DNA of 64,000 nt, taken from the NCBI RefSeq assembly GCF_047229345.1, contig NZ_JBFTER010000010.1, positions 1 to 64,000 on the forward strand, written 5' to 3'. The stretch is from Cellulomonas_A sp047229345. GTDB lineage: Bacteria; Actinomycetota; Actinomycetes; Actinomycetales; Cellulomonadaceae. Below, piece by piece: positions 8,824 through 17,286 of this stretch (position 1 is the stretch's first letter; every line of letters begins with the position of its first letter). The translations under genes and the position numbers were made by a program. The notes under the pieces were generated by a model. The model had not been told where the DNA came from. It ran no database searches and was given only the letters and a program-made list of their open reading frames with translations.

Positions 8824-9822
8824 ATGCCCGCACGTCGCCCGATCCTGACTGCCGGCGCCGCCGGACTCCTGCTCCTCGTCGCCGCGTGCGGTGCCCCCGG
8901 CTCCGGCGGGGGCGAGGAGGAGACCGCCGCCCCGACGGCCGGCGGGACCACCTGCGAGCCGGTCGCGGGTGACGAGCTCGTCGTGCTCGAGGACGACAAG
9001 GGGCTGCAGAACGCCGACAACGTCATCCCGGCGGTCAACGCCGCGGCCGTGGCGGCGGACCCGGCGCTCGTCCCGCTGCTCGACTCGGTCTCCGAGTCGC
9101 TCGACACGGACGACCTCATCGAGCTGAACCGCTCGGTCGACATCGACCGGCGCACGTCGAGCGAGGTCGCAGGCGAGTACGTCGCCGACGAGGGCCTCGC
9201 GGCGGCGGACGCGAGCGCGGGTGCCGGCAAGAAGGTCGTCATCGGCGCCGCCAACTTCTCCGAGAGCGCGACACTCTCCGAGGTCTACGGCGAGGTGCTG
9301 CGCTCCGCGGGCTACGAGGTCGAGGTCCAGACGATCGGCAACCGCGAGACCTACCTGCCGGCGCTCGAGAGCGGCCAGCTCACGCTGACGCCCGAGTACG
9401 CGGCGACGCTCGCCGAGTTCCTCAACACGAAGGTCAACGGCGACGACGCGGAGCCGGTCGCGAGCGCCGACCCGGCGGAGACCGTCACGGCGCTGACGTC
9501 GCTCGGCGAGGAGGTCGGGCTGACGTTCGGCGCGGTCGCCGAGGCGCAGGACCAGAACGCGTTCGCGGTGACGAGCGCGTTCGCCGAGGAGCACGACGTC
9601 GAGACGCTCAGCGAGCTCGCCGAGGCCTGCGGCGGCCTCGTGCTCGCCGGTCCCGCCGAGTGCCCCGAGCGCCCGTTCTGCCAGCCCGGGCTCGAGGAGA
9701 CGTACGGGCTCGACTTCGCGGAGTTCACGTCCTACGACTTCGGGCTGATCGGCGAGGCGGTCCGCCAGGGCGAGGCGGCGATCGGCCTGGTGCTGTCGAG
9801 CGACGGCTCGCTCGCGAGCTGA
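8824..9822 (+). CDS. Osmoprotectant-binding lipoprotein, circularly permuted
   Basis: A 332-residue extracytoplasmic solute-binding lipoprotein: signal peptide with lipobox LVAAC (Cys22), then a mature OpuAC/OpuBC-type domain. The order is unusual. Residues ~47-130 (VVLEDDK, then a segment ending EVAGEYVADEGL) match the part that normally ends these proteins, while KKVVIGAANFSES, normally the mature N-terminus, starts at residue 136; the protein ends with QGEAAIGLVLSSDGSLAS, which normally runs straight into VLEDDK. The domain is therefore circularly permuted, joined by an Ala/Gly-rich linker at about 127-135. GAGGAGA precedes the ATG. It partners the two permeases upstream. Confidence 0.9.
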   Translation: MPARRPILTAGAAGLLLLVAACGAPGSGGGEEETAAPTAGGTTCEPVAGDELVVLEDDKGLQNADNVIPAVNAAAVAADPALVPLLDSVSESLDTDDLIELNRSVDIDRRTSSEVAGEYVADEGLAAADASAGAGKKVVIGAANFSESATLSEVYGEVLRSAGYEVEVQTIGNRETYLPALESGQLTLTPEYAATLAEFLNTKVNGDDAEPVASADPAETVTALTSLGEEVGLTFGAVAEAQDQNAFAVTSAFAEEHDVETLSELAEACGGLVLAGPAECPERPFCQPGLEETYGLDFAEFTSYDFGLIGEAVRQGEAAIGLVLSSDGSLAS

Positions 9823-9827
9823 CCACG

Positions 9828-9872
9828 ACGACGCCCCGCTCCCCCGGCACGACCGGGCGGGCGGGGCGTCGT
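9828..9872 (+). terminator. Terminator after the binding-protein gene
   Basis: Stem ACGACGCCCCGC / GCGGGGCGTCGT with a GC-rich loop, six bases after the stop codon, followed by GCTGTTTG. Confidence 0.75.
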
Positions 9873-9906
9873 GCTGTTTGGACGCGGGCGGCGGCTCCCG
9901 TCCCGG

Positions 9907-11358
9907 TCAGAGGCCCGCGGTCTCCAGCAGGCGGAGCCACACCTCGCTCACGGTCGGGTAGGCCGGCACGGCGTGCCAGAGCCGGTCGAGCGGCACCTCG
10001 CCCACCACGGCGACGGTCGCGGCCTGCAGCAGCTCGGCCGCGTCGGGGCCGGTGAAGGTCGCACCGACCACCGTGCCGCGCTGCTCGTCGAGCACGAGCT
10101 GGGCCGTGCCCGCGTACCCGTCGGCGGCGACGGCAGCCCCGGCGACGGACCCGATCGCGTAGCGCACCGTGCGCACGTCGAGCCCGGCGTCGCGCGCCTC
10201 GCGCTCGGTGCGCCCGACCCACGCGACCTCGGGGCGGGAGAACACGACCTGCGGCACCGCGGCGTGGTCGGCGCTCGCGCGGTACCGGCTCCACGGTCCC
10301 GCCGCGCGCTCGCGCTCGGCCGCTCCGTCTGCGCCGCTGAACCGCGCCGAGACCACGTCACCGACGACCCGGGCGTCGTACTTGCCCTGGTGCGTCGTGG
10401 CGGTCCGTCCGGTCACGTCGCCCGCGGCGAAGAGCCAGCCGCCCTCGACGCCGGTGACCTGGAGCGCGTCGTCGACGGCGAGCGGCTGCCCCGGCGTGAG
10501 CCCCAGCACGTCGAGCCCGAGGTCGGCGGTGCGCGGCGTGCGGCCCGTCGCGACGAGCAGCTCGTCGGCGTCCACCCGCGAGCCGTCGGCCAGCGTGAGG
10601 TGGACCCCGTGCTCGTCGCGCACCGCGGCCGTGGCCTCGGCCCGGTAGCGCACGTCGACGCCACGGCCGGCCAGCGACTCCCCGACCTCGTCGCCCGCGA
10701 ACGGCTCGGCCCGCGGGAGGACGCGCTCACCGCGGACGAGCAGCGTGACCCGCGACCCGAGGTCCGTGTACGCGACGGCCATCTCGACGGCGACGACACC
10801 CCCGCCGACCACGACGAGCGTCCCGGGCACCTGCTCCGCGGACGTCACCTCGCGGCTCGTCCACGGCCGGACCCCCGCGAGGGCGTCGGGGACGACCGGC
10901 TCGCTGCCGGTCGCGACGACGACCGCGTGCCGAGCCCGCACGGCCTGCTCCTCGCCGTCGGCGCCGGTCAGCACGAGCTCGCGGGGCCCGGTGAACCGGG
11001 CGCGCCCGCGCAGCAGCGCGAGCCCGGCACCGTCGAGCCACTCGACCTGACCGTGGTCGTCCCAGTGCGACGTGAACTCGTCGCGCCGCGCCAGGGTCGC
11101 GGCGACGTCGACCGTCCCCGTGACCGCCTGGGCGGCGCCGGGGACCGCCCGGGCGGCCTCGAGCACCGCGCCCGGGCGCAGCAGCGCCTTGGAGGGCATG
11201 CACGCCCAGTAGGAGCACTCCCCGCCGACGAGCTCCTCCTCGAGCACGACGACGCTGAGTCCGTCCCGGTGCGCACGGTCGGCCGCGTTCTCCCCGACCG
11301 CGCCCGCCCCGATCACCACGACGTCGTACTCGTGCACCTGCCGGTCGTCCTGCGCCAT
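9907..11358 (-). CDS. FAD-dependent pyridine nucleotide-disulfide oxidoreductase
   Basis: A 483-residue flavoprotein of the dihydrolipoamide dehydrogenase/mercuric reductase class. It has an N-terminal FAD motif VVVIGAGAVGENAA, a redox-active disulfide in GGECSYWACMPSKA (CxxxxC), an NAD(P) motif VVVGGGVVAVEMAVAY, a second FAD motif (LFAAGDVTG) and a C-terminal dimerisation domain. The usual C-terminal HAHPT catalytic His-Glu of lipoamide dehydrogenase is replaced by WHAVPAYPTVSEVW, which keeps the His. It is not linked to lipoyl enzymes, so the substrate is unknown; general thiol or quinone reduction is likely. GAGGGAG precedes the ATG. Confidence 0.9.
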   Translation of the reverse strand: MAQDDRQVHEYDVVVIGAGAVGENAADRAHRDGLSVVVLEEELVGGECSYWACMPSKALLRPGAVLEAARAVPGAAQAVTGTVDVAATLARRDEFTSHWDDHGQVEWLDGAGLALLRGRARFTGPRELVLTGADGEEQAVRARHAVVVATGSEPVVPDALAGVRPWTSREVTSAEQVPGTLVVVGGGVVAVEMAVAYTDLGSRVTLLVRGERVLPRAEPFAGDEVGESLAGRGVDVRYRAEATAAVRDEHGVHLTLADGSRVDADELLVATGRTPRTADLGLDVLGLTPGQPLAVDDALQVTGVEGGWLFAAGDVTGRTATTHQGKYDARVVGDVVSARFSGADGAAERERAAGPWSRYRASADHAAVPQVVFSRPEVAWVGRTEREARDAGLDVRTVRYAIGSVAGAAVAADGYAGTAQLVLDEQRGTVVGATFTGPDAAELLQAATVAVVGEVPLDRLWHAVPAYPTVSEVWLRLLETAGL

Positions 11359-11517
11359 GTCCGCTCCCTCGTGAGGTGAAGCCTCATCGTCGCGGCGGAC
11401 GTCCCGGCGCACCAGCGTCGGCGGACGTCGGCGCGTCGGTCGGCCGGCACCTCGTCGGCGCGGCGCGGCGCGGGGTGAGGCGGCCGGAGCCGGCGGGCGG
11501 CCGTGCCCGAAACGGCG

Positions 11518-11548
11518 AAGGCCCCCGACCATCCAGGTCAGGGGCCTC
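11518..11548 (-). terminator. Terminator downstream of tRNA-Lys
   Basis: Inverted repeat AGGCCCC(C)-GACC / GGTC-(A)GGGGCCT with a short loop, seven bases beyond the tRNA-Lys 3' end on the minus strand. Confidence 0.7.
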
Positions 11549-11555
11549 GCGGTGG

Positions 11556-11628
<73 letters not shown>

Positions 11629-11704
11629 GCGGGGCGAAACGTTACCAGGGGTCAGGCCGTGGTTGCGAACCGGATACCGCCTGCGAGCGGCAGTGTGACG
11701 CGGT

Positions 11705-12007
11705 TCACCCTGCGGCCGCGTCGGGGTCGACCGGGAGCTCGTCCTCCGCGCCGCCGGCCGTGTCGTCCGCGGAGGCGGGGCGGTCGTCGCCCTCCCACCA
11801 GGCGTCCTCCGGGATGCCCTCGGTCTCGAGGATCGCCTGCGACACCGGACCGTCCGGCGCGGCGAGGTCGGCCAGCAGCGCGAGCGGCACGTGCTCGGCC
11901 AGCAGGTCCATCACGGAGGGCGGCGTGACGGCAGGCGTCACCGCGGTCGGCTCCACGGACGCGTCGGCAGGAGCGTCGTCGGCCGGGTTCTCGAGGTTGT
12001 CAGTCAT
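11705..12007 (-). CDS. Acidic hypothetical protein
   Basis: A 100-residue acidic protein. The N-terminal third is Pro/Ala/Thr-rich and disordered-looking; the central part (MDLLAEHVPLALLADLAAPDGP) looks helical; the C-terminus is again acidic and Pro-rich. No catalytic motif, signal or membrane segment is visible. The start is ATG at 12007 because AGGGAG lies about ten bases upstream; an in-frame ATG 27 bases earlier has no such site. Family and function are not recognised. Confidence 0.65.
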   Translation of the reverse strand: MTDNLENPADDAPADASVEPTAVTPAVTPPSVMDLLAEHVPLALLADLAAPDGPVSQAILETEGIPEDAWWEGDDRPASADDTAGGAEDELPVDPDAAAG

Positions 12008-12191
12008 CCGTTCATCTCCCTGGTCGACCGTCATCGCAGCATCCGCGGTGCCGTGCGCGCAAGCAGGAGCCCCCCGCGTGCCCCGAGCGGCCGCACCTGC
12101 TCGGGCGTCAGCGGGGCCCGCCGGGCGTCCCGTGACCCCGGCGCGCCGGGGGCAGGACCGCCCAGGAGCCGGGTCTCCCCGGACCGCTCCG

Positions 12192-12248
12192 GAGCCGGGC
12201 GTCCCGGAACCGGGCGTCCCGCAGCCGGGCGTCCCGGAACCGGGCGTC
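12192..12248. repeat. 15-bp tandem repeat at the 3' end of the GroES-like gene
   Basis: Four units of about 15 bp (GAACCGGGCGTCCCG type) start at 12192, 12207, 12222 and 12237, abutting the stop codon of the GroES-like gene. Degenerate copies extend upstream to about 12120. Confidence 0.7.
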
Positions 12249-12588
12249 AGAGGTACAGCCCGGTGCCCTCACGACCGGCGTGCGGCTGGGCGACGGCGTG
12301 GACGTCCTTCTCGCGCAGGAGCAGGTACGTGCGCGCCTCGAGCTCGACCTCGGCGCGCTCGTCGGGGTCGAACAGCACGCGGTCGCCGATCTCGACCTGG
12401 CGGACGTGCTGGCCCGCCGCGACGACCACGGCCCAGGCGAGCCGCTTGCCGACGACCGCGGTGGCCGGGATGACGATGCCCGCCGACGACCGGCGCTCGG
12501 ACGCCTCGTCGTCGAGCTCGACGAGCAGGCGGTCGTTCAGCATCCGGATCGGGAGCTCGGGACGCGAGGTGGGGACGGGCTGGCTCAC
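12247..12588 (-). CDS. GroES-like co-chaperonin family protein
   Basis: A 113-residue protein with the GroES beta-barrel pattern: LNDRLLVELDD, SSAGIVIPATA and VEIGDRVLFDPDE, matching RVLV...G..IP...GD.VLF of Cpn10. The mobile-loop residues differ and a short C-terminal extension (VHAVAQPHAGREGTGLYL) is present. No groEL is adjacent, so it may be a second, stand-alone GroES-like protein and not the main co-chaperonin. The GTG start is supported by TAGCGT six bases upstream. The stop codon touches a tandem repeat. Confidence 0.8.
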   Translation of the reverse strand: MSQPVPTSRPELPIRMLNDRLLVELDDEASERRSSAGIVIPATAVVGKRLAWAVVVAAGQHVRQVEIGDRVLFDPDERAEVELEARTYLLLREKDVHAVAQPHAGREGTGLYL

Positions 12589-12682
12589 GGGCCGACGCTA
12601 CCCGCACGGGCGACAGCCGCGCCCCGCCGTCCCGACGTAGGCTTGCGGGCGCCGACCACCCGCACGAGCCCCTCGGAGACCC

Positions 12683-13150
12683 ATGCCTCGCCTCACCGTC
12701 GGAGACACCGCGCCGGACTTCACGCTGCCGACGGCCGACGGCCGCAGCGTGACGCTCTCGGAGCTGCGCGGCCAGCACGTGGTCGTGTACTTCTACCCGG
12801 CGGCGATGACGCCCGGCTGCACGACGCAGGCGTGCGACTTCCGCGACTCCCTCTCGGCGCTGCAGGGGGCCGGGTACGCCGTCGTCGGGGTCTCCCCCGA
12901 TCCGGTCGACAAGCTCGCGCAGTTCGCGGAGCAGGACGGCCTGACGTTCCCGCTCGCGTCGGACACCGAGCGCTCGGTGCTCGAGGCGTGGGGCGCGTTC
13001 GGGGAGAAGAAGCTGTACGGCAAGACCGTCACGGGCGTCATCCGCTCGACCGTCGTCGTCGACCCGGACGGGAAGGTCGAGCTCGCGCAGTACAACGTCA
13101 AGGCCACCGGGCACGTCGCGAAGCTGCGGCGCGACCTCAAGATCGACTGA
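12683..13150 (+). CDS. bcp: Thioredoxin-dependent peroxiredoxin (Bcp)
   Basis: A 155-residue atypical 2-Cys peroxiredoxin that reduces H2O2 and organic hydroperoxides using thioredoxin. The peroxidatic Cys is in TPGCTTQAC (Cys46) with the resolving Cys five residues later (Cys51), the Bcp/PrxQ arrangement. The Arg of the active site is in GVIRSTVVVD. It starts with ATG after a CGGAGA sequence. It is monocistronic, between the GroES-like gene (divergent) and tRNA-Leu. The thioredoxin at 16.8-17.1 kb is a likely electron donor. Confidence 0.95.
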   Translation: MPRLTVGDTAPDFTLPTADGRSVTLSELRGQHVVVYFYPAAMTPGCTTQACDFRDSLSALQGAGYAVVGVSPDPVDKLAQFAEQDGLTFPLASDTERSVLEAWGAFGEKKLYGKTVTGVIRSTVVVDPDGKVELAQYNVKATGHVAKLRRDLKID

Positions 13151-13206
13151 CGCACCCCGCCCGCCGGACGCGCACCTCCGGCGGGCGGCGGCAGCCGGGT
13201 GCGCAC

Positions 13207-13289
13207 GCGGGAGTGGTGAAACGGCAGCCACGCCAGGTTTAGGTCCTGGTGCCCTCACGGGCGTGCGGGTTCGACTCCCGTCTCCCGCA
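13207..13289 (+). tRNA. tRNA-Leu (anticodon TAG)
   Basis: An 83-nt class II tRNA with acceptor GCGGGAG/CTCCCGC, anticodon TAG at 13240-13242 in a CCAGG/CCTGG stem, a variable arm (TGCCCTCACGGGCG) and T arm GGTTCGACTCC. Confidence 0.95.
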
Positions 13290-13383
13290 CACAGCTAACC
13301 CGTCGCCCCGCCTCACCCTCCTCGACCGACGTCCTCCGGAGCCGCAGGGGTCCGGGACCTCACGGGCCCGCCGGGCACAGGAC

Positions 13384-13424
13384 GGTGGCCGCCCCCGCGT
13401 CGTCTCGACGCGGGGACGGCCACC
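13384..13424 (-). terminator. Terminator after the GH81 gene
   Basis: Long stem GGTGGCCG-(C)-CCCCGCGTCG / CGACGCGGGG-(A)-CGGCCACC with a three-base loop, about 34 bp beyond the GH81 stop codon. Confidence 0.75.
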
Positions 13425-13457
13425 GGTCCCGTCAGCGGGTGCGCTCGCCGGTCAGCC

Positions 13458-16400
13458 TCAGCTGAACGGCAGGCTCACCTTCGAGCTGGTGAGGTCGACC
13501 GTGCTGGTCGACCCGCCGAACACGTTCCAGATCTCGACGCGCACGGACCCCTTCGCGAGGTCGCCCAGCGCACCGGACTGGCTCTCCAGGCCGACGGCCT
13601 GCGTGTACCGCTCCCAGCCGGTCACCGGGTCGGTCGCGAAGTACCGGTAGGTCTCCACGCGGTCCCAGCTGCCGTTGCCGGTCAGGTCGTACGAGACCCG
13701 CACGCGCGTCGCCTGCCCGACCTTCGTCCCGGCGTCGAGCGCGACGTCGAACGACGTCGTCCCGCCGCCGAGCTTCCCGGTGAGCCCGGTCGCCGTGTAG
13801 ACGAGGCCCTTGCCGGGCTCGCCGACCGCGTCGGCGCCGGTGGCGACGGGCACGGTCGCGGTGGGCGTCGTGCCCGCCTTGGAGCCGAGCGAGCCGTCCG
13901 GCTGCAGGTACAGCGTGAAGCCGGTCGGGGCGGTCGACGTCGGGGTCGGCGTCGGCGTGACGGTCGGCTTCGGCGTCGCCGTGGCGGTCGGCGTGGGTGT
14001 CACCGTCGGCTTCGGGGTGGCCGTGGCCGTCGGCTTCGGGGTCGCCGAGGCCGTGGGGGTCGGCGTCGGCTCGCCGCCGCCGGGTCCACCGGTGCCCGAG
14101 CCGCCGCTCCAGGTGTACTTGCCCGTGGTCGCCGTCGTGCCCGCGGCGACCTTGAGCGTCGTGCCGTCCGAGAAGGTCACGGTGATGTCCTTCGAGGTGA
14201 CGTTGGCCGCGACGTACGTGCGGTCGCCGTCCTTGCTGAACACCGCCGACAGCGGGTGGTCACCGTGGACGCCGGTGTCGAGCGTCCCGAGCGCCGCCAG
14301 GTTGGCGATCCAGTGGTACGTGTGCGCCCGGCTCTCGCCCTCCTCGACGGTGTAGCCGGGGTTGGCGTCGAGCCCCTTCAGCGCAGCCGGCGCGTCACCC
14401 AGTGCGAGGTACTCCCACAGGATGTCCTGCCACACCGTCGGCTCGCCCGCGTTGGCCTTGACCAGCTCGGCGTAGTTCGACCGCACGTCCTCGGGACGCA
14501 TCCCGAGGTACAGGTGCCCGCCGGTGATCGGGAGGGTGTTGATGCCCTGGATCATCTCCGGCTCGGCGCTGAACCACGTGGTGTACGTGGCGCCGTCGCC
14601 CCAGACCATGCCGACCGTCGTGTGGCCGAACTTCTCCGGGAGGTTGTCCGCACCGTTGAACCAGTACGCCTGGATGGCGGCGGCCTGCGTCGCGTACATG
14701 AAGACACCGGCGTCACGGACCTCGGTGTCACCGGTCGCCTCGCCCCACTGGATCAGGGCGTTGGCGAAGTTCATGCCCTCGGAGCTCGACTCCTGGTTGT
14801 TGCCCGCGGCGAACGCGCCGTGGCCCGAGGCCCAGTCGTGACCTGCGTAGATGTCGAAGTCGCGCAGGTACGGGAAGCGGGTCTCGTCCCGGTCGTAGTT
14901 GTTCGCGTCGCGGATGAGGAGGTCGACCATGCCGCCGTACTGCTCGTCCGAGGCCCACTTGGGGTCGAAGCGGGCGAGCGTCGCGGCCGCCACGATGTAG
15001 TAGCCGTAGTGGAAGTGGTGGTCGTTGAGCTCCTTGTCGGAGCCGTACGAGGCGGGGAACCCGACGAGCGTGCCCCAGTTCTCGTTGTACGCGAACACCT
15101 TCTCGGCCTTGCCGGGCGTCGCGGTGAACCACTCGGTCAGCGTCGCCTTCATCTGGGCCAGCGCCTTGTCGCGCACGTCGTCCCGGCCGACCTGGTCGGC
15201 GATCTCGGCGATGCGGGTTGCGCGGCCCAGGGCCTTGCCCGTCCAGTACGTGTCGCCGTTGATGATGCCCATCGGGTCGTCCTTGACCTGGTCGAGCAGG
15301 CCGTCGAGGCGCGTGTTCGCGGCGCCCTCGCCGGTCGCGACGGCCGGGATCTCCGGCAGCACGCCCGTGAACGGCGTCTCGGTGGTGAAGGACGTCGCGC
15401 CGACGTACGTCGTCATGTCGCCGCGGGGCGAGAAGTACTCGCGCTCGAGCTCGGTCGCGGAGCCGTCACCTGCGGCCGCCTCCGTCACGAACTGCGACTG
15501 GTGCGGGTAGAGCGAGACGATGGTGCCCGACTGCTCGCCCTCGAGGGCGGTGGTCTCGAGCGCGTACGTGGTGCGCACGGCCCCCGCCGACTCGTCGTAC
15601 TCGTAGGCGACCGTGGTGCCGGTGACCTCGGCGTACGCGTGCTCCGCGTACTGCTCCGCGAGCGCCTTGCGGTCGGCGTCGGTGTCGTCGGCCGTGGTCG
15701 GCAGCGAGGCGACGCTCAGGTAGCCCTTGCCACCGAGGGTGCTGCGCAGCGACGAGCCCGAGACGGTCCAGGTCGAGCCGCTCGGGGCGTACGCGACGTA
15801 GTCGGTCCCGCCCGCGGTGAACCCGACGGTCTCGCCGTCGTTGAGCCAGACGGTCTGCTTCTCCGCCGAGCTGAGCACCGCGTCCCCGCCGGTCACGTGG
15901 TACCAGCTGAACGGCAGCCCGTGGCCGATCGTGGCGCGCAGCGACTGGTCGGAGTCGGCCCAGGACGCGGTCACGGTCCAGTCGGTCCAGTCCGCGACCT
16001 CGACGACACCGGCGGACAGGCCGGCGACGCCGACGACGACGTCCTCCGCGTAGGAGTAGTGGAACTCCCCGACCCCGCCCGGGCGCCCGCTGATCACGGG
16101 CGTCGTGGTGTACGACAGCCCGAGCCCGGTGGCGCTGGGCTGGTAGGCGAGCGGGTGCGCGTGCAGCGGCTCGCTCGCCGTGCAGTTCCACTTCTTGAAG
16201 AGGAGCGACGACCACCAGTCGTTCGTCGGGACCGGCCCCTCCGGAGCGTCGTCCGTCACGTAGGCGCGCGCGTCGGTCGCCAGGGCGGCGCAGCCCTCGG
16301 GCGCGGGGCCGACCTGGTCGGTCGTGTACCCGCCGGCCCCGACGTCGCGCACGGCGGCACCGGCGGACGACGCCACCGTGCCGACGGTCGCCGCGGCGAG

Positions 16401-16496
16401 CAGCGCGACGAGCGCAGCCGACGTGACCCGCGTCCGGGCGCCGCGCAGCGCGCCCGTGGAGGGTTGAGGTGAATGGTTCTCTGTGCGTGAGTGCAT
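13458..16496 (-). CDS. Secreted GH81 endo-beta-1,3-glucanase with C-terminal accessory module
   Basis: A 1012-residue secreted enzyme. A signal peptide (cut near SAGAAV, about residue 48) is followed by the GH81 catalytic domain (about 60-770), which hydrolyses beta-1,3-glucans such as laminarin and fungal wall glucan by inversion. Catalytic motifs are visible: NDHHFHYGYY with Asp492, and ESSSE with Glu569 and Glu573. A ~60-residue Pro/Thr/Ala/Lys linker (repeats of TPKPT) leads to a ~140-residue C-terminal domain (FTLYLQPDGSLGSK onward), a beta-rich, probably carbohydrate-binding module not assigned to a family. Tandem promoters and an inverted repeat lie upstream, so it is probably substrate-regulated. 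Confidence 0.93.
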   Translation of the reverse strand: MHSRTENHSPQPSTGALRGARTRVTSAALVALLAAATVGTVASSAGAAVRDVGAGGYTTDQVGPAPEGCAALATDARAYVTDDAPEGPVPTNDWWSSLLFKKWNCTASEPLHAHPLAYQPSATGLGLSYTTTPVISGRPGGVGEFHYSYAEDVVVGVAGLSAGVVEVADWTDWTVTASWADSDQSLRATIGHGLPFSWYHVTGGDAVLSSAEKQTVWLNDGETVGFTAGGTDYVAYAPSGSTWTVSGSSLRSTLGGKGYLSVASLPTTADDTDADRKALAEQYAEHAYAEVTGTTVAYEYDESAGAVRTTYALETTALEGEQSGTIVSLYPHQSQFVTEAAAGDGSATELEREYFSPRGDMTTYVGATSFTTETPFTGVLPEIPAVATGEGAANTRLDGLLDQVKDDPMGIINGDTYWTGKALGRATRIAEIADQVGRDDVRDKALAQMKATLTEWFTATPGKAEKVFAYNENWGTLVGFPASYGSDKELNDHHFHYGYYIVAAATLARFDPKWASDEQYGGMVDLLIRDANNYDRDETRFPYLRDFDIYAGHDWASGHGAFAAGNNQESSSEGMNFANALIQWGEATGDTEVRDAGVFMYATQAAAIQAYWFNGADNLPEKFGHTTVGMVWGDGATYTTWFSAEPEMIQGINTLPITGGHLYLGMRPEDVRSNYAELVKANAGEPTVWQDILWEYLALGDAPAALKGLDANPGYTVEEGESRAHTYHWIANLAALGTLDTGVHGDHPLSAVFSKDGDRTYVAANVTSKDITVTFSDGTTLKVAAGTTATTGKYTWSGGSGTGGPGGGEPTPTPTASATPKPTATATPKPTVTPTPTATATPKPTVTPTPTPTSTAPTGFTLYLQPDGSLGSKAGTTPTATVPVATGADAVGEPGKGLVYTATGLTGKLGGGTTSFDVALDAGTKVGQATRVRVSYDLTGNGSWDRVETYRYFATDPVTGWERYTQAVGLESQSGALGDLAKGSVRVEIWNVFGGSTSTVDLTSSKVSLPFS

Positions 16497-16613
16497 CTCT
16501 GGAGCCCCCGCGGAGCCGACGTCTGATCCGACGCTGCCCCGTGTGTCGGACGTCGACGCATCGTTGCGTGACGCCGAGACGCGCTCCCCGTCCGGCCCCC
16601 GTTTGGTCAGACT

Positions 16614-16696
16614 ATGAGAGCGGTCTCATGAACACGGTATGTCGCGTCTACCCGCAGGGCAAACCGAAGGATAAGGAGGCACAAACTCCACGTCAA
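16614..16696 (-). promoter_or_regulatory. Tandem promoters and operator-like inverted repeat for the GH81 gene
   Basis: Reading on the minus strand: TTGACG (16691-16696), 17 bp, TATCCT (16668-16673); then TTGCCC (16657-16662), 17 bp, TACCGT (16634-16639). Five bases further is ATGAGA-CCGC-TCTCAT (16614-16629), an inverted repeat with 6-bp arms placed where a repressor would block both promoters. The pectate lyase gene at 30.9 kb has a site with the same TGAGA-N4-TCTCA core. Confidence 0.65.
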
Positions 16697-16711
16697 CGGA
16701 CCAAAGGATGC

Positions 16712-16744
16712 AAAAAGGCCCGCCTGCCGGGTGGCAGGCGGGCC
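16712..16744 (-). terminator. Rho-independent terminator of trxA
   Basis: Perfect 12-bp stem GGCCCGCCTGCC / GGCAGGCGGGCC, loop GGGT, followed on the minus strand by TTTTT: the most canonical terminator in the window. Confidence 0.93.
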
Positions 16745-16758
16745 CTCGACGGTGCAGG

Positions 16759-17136
16759 TCAGGCCTCGGCGGGCTCCGCGGCCTGGGCCGCGATCAGCTG
16801 GCGCACCTCGTCCATGTCGAGCTCCTTGACCTTCTGGAGCACGCTCTCGAGCGCCGGGCCCGGCAGCGCGCCGGCCTGGTTGAACACCAGGATGCCGTCA
16901 CGGAACGCCATGAGCGTGGGGATCGAGGTGATCGCGAGCTCCTGCGCGAGCAGCTGCTCCGCCTCGGTGTCGACCTTGGCGTGCACGACGTCGGGGTGCT
17001 TCTCCGACGACTGCTCGAAGACCGGGCCGAACCGCTTGCACGGTCCGCACCACTCCGCCCAGAAGTCGATGAGCACGATGTCGTTGCTCGTGATGGTCTG
17101 CTGGATCGTGTCGTGGGTCAGCTCGGTGGTGGCCAT
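16759..17136 (-). CDS. trxA: Thioredoxin
   Basis: A 125-residue thioredoxin with active site FWAEWCGPCKRF and the cis-Pro loop SIPTLMAF, the full canonical fold plus a ~20-residue C-terminal extension rich in Glu/Ala. It reduces protein disulfides and can feed the peroxiredoxin Bcp at 12.7 kb. The ATG at 17136 follows GAGGAGG. It has its own terminator and is divergent from the NUDIX-family gene. Confidence 0.95.
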   Translation of the reverse strand: MATTELTHDTIQQTITSNDIVLIDFWAEWCGPCKRFGPVFEQSSEKHPDVVHAKVDTEAEQLLAQELAITSIPTLMAFRDGILVFNQAGALPGPALESVLQKVKELDMDEVRQLIAAQAAEPAEA

Positions 17137-17286
17137 GCGGTGCCTCCTCGGGGTCGTGGGTTCCGCCCGGTAGAGCACACGGGAGCGGCCAGGTATTCCC
17201 CTCCGGCCCTGCGGGAGCGCACGCGGGGGGAACGCGCCGGAGCGTGCCGCGAGCGGCACGAGGGCCGGGCAGGGTAGAACAGCACG

